From: Erysipelothrix sp. UBA3383
GTDB taxonomy: Bacteria > Bacillota_I > Bacilli_A > Erysipelotrichales > Erysipelotrichaceae
DNA: 15,874 bases
Direction of reading: 5' to 3'
Assembly: GCA_002358955.1 (NCBI GenBank)
Contig: DEPV01000114.1
Span: 1 to 15,874, forward strand
Made by a program: the position numbers and the translations under genes. Shown here piece by piece: positions 14,094 through 15,874 of the stretch (positions are counted from its first letter, which is position 1; each line of letters starts with the position of its first letter). A model generated the notes under the pieces. It was not told the DNA's origin and made no database searches. It worked only from the letters and a program-made list of their open reading frames with translations.

Positions 14094-15536
14094 ATGATTA
14101 AAGCGGATGATCTTGTCTTTTTAACAGATCTGTATGAGTTTACCATGGCTTATACATACTTTAAACAAAATAGACATGAGGAGGTTGTTTACTTCGACAT
14201 GTTTACCCGTAAAATTCCTGATAAGGGTGGTTATTTAATTTTTAATGGTTTGAATAAAGTTGTTGAATCGATTAAAAACTTTAAGTTCAATCAAGCGCAT
14301 ATTGATTATCTACGTGATTGTGGTTTTGATGATGAAGCGTTCCTGGATTATATGTTAAACCTAGACCTTAAAATTGATATGTGGTCTGTAGAAGATGGAA
14401 CGGTCGTATTTGCTAATGAGCCTTTATTAACAGTACGTGGTACTGTAATCCAAGGACAAATTATTGAGACTTTAATTCTATTATCCGTTAACTACTCAAC
14501 CCTTGTAACTACAAAGGCAAGCCGTATTGTCAATGCTGCTCAAGGACGCTCAGTTCTAGAGTTTGGTGCACGTCGTGCTCATGGTTATGATGCTTCATTA
14601 GATGGTGCTCGTGGTGCAGTAATTGCTGGTGCTACAGGAACATCACACACATTAGCAGGCTTTGAGCATGGAGCTTATATCTCAGGAACCATGGCTCACT
14701 CCTATGTTCAACTACACGATAGTGAACTGGAAGCATTTACCGAGTTTGCAACCCACAACCCTAACAATGCAATTTTCTTAGTCGATACTTATGATACTTT
14801 AGGGTCAGGTGTTCCTAATGCCATTAAAGTTGCTAAAGAGGTCTTACATCCTAAAGGCAACCGTTTAAAGGCAATTCGTCTGGACTCAGGTGACTTGGCA
14901 TATCTATCTAAAGAAGCACGCCGCATGCTTGATGAGGCAGGACTACATGATACTAAGATTATGGCTTCTAACTCTTTAGATGAGTACATCATTGATGACT
15001 TAATCTATCAAGGAGCACGCATCGATCAATTTGGAGTTGGTGAAAACTTAATCACCTCTAAATCCGAACCGGTACTGGGTGGAGTTTATAAACTGGTAGC
15101 TCAAGAAACTGAATCAGGCATTGTTCCAAAGATTAAGATCTCTGAGAACATTGGTAAGATTACCAATCCTGGATACAAGCGTTTATACCGTTTCTACGAT
15201 AACAACTCTGAAAAAGCATTAGCAGACTACATCGCTTTAGCAGATGAAGTTGTGCCATTGGATGAGATTGAAATCTTTGACCAAGATGCTACATGGAAAC
15301 GTAAAACACTAACAAACTATACTGTTCGCGAATTACAAGTTCCTATCTTTGTTGAGGGTGAATGTGTATACGAACTCCCTTCACTTGAAGACATTCGTCA
15401 ATATTCAAAATCAGAACTGGAATCCATTTGGGATGAAGTAAAACGCCTTCACTATCCGCATCGATACTATGTCGATTTATCACAAAAACTTTATGATTTA
15501 AAACTTGAATTATTACATACAAACGAAAAGAAATAA
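14094..15536 (+). CDS. pncB: Nicotinate phosphoribosyltransferase
   Basis: The enzyme joins nicotinate to PRPP with ATP to make nicotinate mononucleotide, the first step of the Preiss-Handler NAD salvage pathway, in the cytosol. From the chosen start the protein has 480 residues, normal for the Bacillota type. TDLYEFTMAYTYF (11-23) is the family N-terminus. LEFGARRAHGYDASL (155-169) is the substrate pocket, and GTMAHSYV (198-205) carries H202, the histidine that is phosphorylated. RLDSGDL (262-268) is the PRPP/metal region. ATG 14094 is preferred because GGTGGT lies just upstream and the protein then begins MIKADDLVFLTDLYEF. ATG 14082 adds four residues and has no ribosome site at proper distance. 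The gene stands alone, divergent from ymfF and ended by the terminator at 15541. Confidence 0.95.
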   Translation: MIKADDLVFLTDLYEFTMAYTYFKQNRHEEVVYFDMFTRKIPDKGGYLIFNGLNKVVESIKNFKFNQAHIDYLRDCGFDDEAFLDYMLNLDLKIDMWSVEDGTVVFANEPLLTVRGTVIQGQIIETLILLSVNYSTLVTTKASRIVNAAQGRSVLEFGARRAHGYDASLDGARGAVIAGATGTSHTLAGFEHGAYISGTMAHSYVQLHDSELEAFTEFATHNPNNAIFLVDTYDTLGSGVPNAIKVAKEVLHPKGNRLKAIRLDSGDLAYLSKEARRMLDEAGLHDTKIMASNSLDEYIIDDLIYQGARIDQFGVGENLITSKSEPVLGGVYKLVAQETESGIVPKIKISENIGKITNPGYKRLYRFYDNNSEKALADYIALADEVVPLDEIEIFDQDATWKRKTLTNYTVRELQVPIFVEGECVYELPSLEDIRQYSKSELESIWDEVKRLHYPHRYYVDLSQKLYDLKLELLHTNEKK

Positions 15537-15540
15537 ACAT

Positions 15541-15580
15541 AACAAAAGGAGCCACTTGTAAAAGCGGCTCCTTTTGTTTT
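15541..15580. terminator. Strong, probably bidirectional terminator between convergent genes
   Basis: Perfect 13-bp inverted repeat AACAAAAGGAGCC (15541-15553) and GGCTCCTTTTGTT (15566-15578), extended inward after one mismatch. On the plus strand TTTTGTTTT ends the pncB transcript. On the minus strand the mirror arm also ends in TTTTGTT and then T-rich sequence, so it can stop the permease operon too. It lies 4 bp past pncB and 8 bp past the permease stop. Confidence 0.9.
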
Positions 15581-15586
15581 GTATGA

Positions 15587-15874
15587 TTAACGTTTCCCTT
15601 GATCGTAAGGCTCTCCAAGCGCTTTTGGTGCTGAAGATTTTTTCGATGTAAAGATAAGAACGATTAATGTAGCAATATATGGAATCATATTGAAGATTTG
15701 TCCTGGAATTCCAGCATTGAATAAAATTGGAATTGAGGAATACACATTGGAAATCGTCAGTGCAAATCCAAAGAAGATGGATGAGAAGAATACGTTCCAT
15801 GGTTTCCATTGTCCAAAAATTAGAATTGCAATTGCTAAGAATCCAAATCCGTTTGCAGTTCCTGAGAATGCTGT
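15587..15874 (-). CDS. Nucleoside-type ABC transporter permease, C-terminal part (runs off the right edge)
   Basis: The last 95 codons of a membrane permease; the 5' part is outside the window and no start codon is claimed. The visible part has GFGFLAIAILIFGQWKPWN, two hydrophobic segments (roughly VFFSSIFFGFALTISNVY and MIPYIATLIVLIFT) and the end SSAPKALGEPYDQGKR. The combination of an FGFLAIAILIFGxWKPW stretch and an APKALGEPY tail is typical of one of the two permeases (NupQ/YufQ type) of BMP-family nucleoside ABC importers in Bacillota. Being the last gene before the terminator fits the usual order lipoprotein, ATPase, permease, permease. It would import nucleosides that pdp and deoC can use. 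The substrate is inferred from family. Confidence 0.88.
   Translation of the reverse strand, partial: TAFSGTANGFGFLAIAILIFGQWKPWNVFFSSIFFGFALTISNVYSSIPILFNAGIPGQIFNMIPYIATLIVLIFTSKKSSAPKALGEPYDQGKR

Noticed and set aside
14789..14992. Minus-strand ORF inside pncB
   Set aside because: Antisense shadow within a well-conserved enzyme gene.
15343..15809. Minus-strand ORFs 15343-15618 and 15513-15809 around the pncB end
   Set aside because: They cross the strong terminator and lie out of frame with the permease gene that ends at 15587, which gives a far better protein.
1..15874. CRISPR array, tRNA or rRNA gene, insertion sequence, toxin-antitoxin or defence locus
   Set aside because: I looked on both strands and saw no spaced exact repeats, no cloverleaf-like sequence, no transposase and no recognisable defence protein.

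Overview
The window reads as a chromosomal core segment of a low-GC Gram-positive bacterium (Bacillota). The evidence is an AT-rich sequence, strong AGGAGG-type ribosome sites, an LPXTG wall-anchored protein, the ScpA/ScpB pair, a paired YmfF/YmfH-type M16 peptidase locus and a NupQ-like nucleoside permease. TGA serves as a stop codon for two genes (rsmE and the 236-residue hypothetical gene), which argues against a mollicute code. A member of the Erysipelotrichia such as Erysipelothrix is my best guess, but that is inference from overall resemblance and not from a search.

Region 1 (about 150-8440, all minus strand) is one very compact operon of ten genes, transcribed thyA, folA, pdp, scpA, scpB, rluB, rsmE, a hypothetical gene, murE, deoC. 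Neighbours overlap or are 1-20 bp apart, with several ATGA or TAATG start/stop overlaps. A TATAAT box lies just upstream of thyA and a hairpin plus T-run lies past deoC. The operon joins dTMP synthesis (thyA, folA), pyrimidine nucleoside and deoxyribose salvage (pdp, deoC), chromosome condensation (scpAB), rRNA modification (rluB, rsmE) and peptidoglycan precursor synthesis (murE).

Region 2 (8565-11060, minus) holds a monocistronic gene for an LPXTG surface protein. It has BspA-type leucine-rich repeats in a regular 27-residue period, followed by InlB-B-like repeats. It ends in its own terminator, and its 342-bp upstream gap contains a good proximal promoter, a pair of 14-bp direct repeats and a Fur-like palindrome.

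Region 3 (11060-14015, minus) has a small single-stranded-DNA-binding protein with its own terminator and hairpin-rich leader, preceded by a two-gene M16 peptidase unit: a ymfF-like pseudo-enzyme overlapping a ymfH-like HxxEH enzyme.

Region 4 has a divergent 78-bp control region, then nicotinate phosphoribosyltransferase (plus strand) for NAD salvage. It converges, across a strong and probably bidirectional terminator, on the C-terminal part of a nucleoside-type ABC permease that runs off the right edge (minus strand). The permease fits the nucleoside-salvage theme of region 1.

I saw no tRNA, rRNA, CRISPR array, insertion sequence or defence system. Most of the window is ordinary housekeeping. 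The parts most worth a second look are the unnamed gene between rsmE and murE, the surface protein and its upstream control region, and the unusual specificity motif in MurE.
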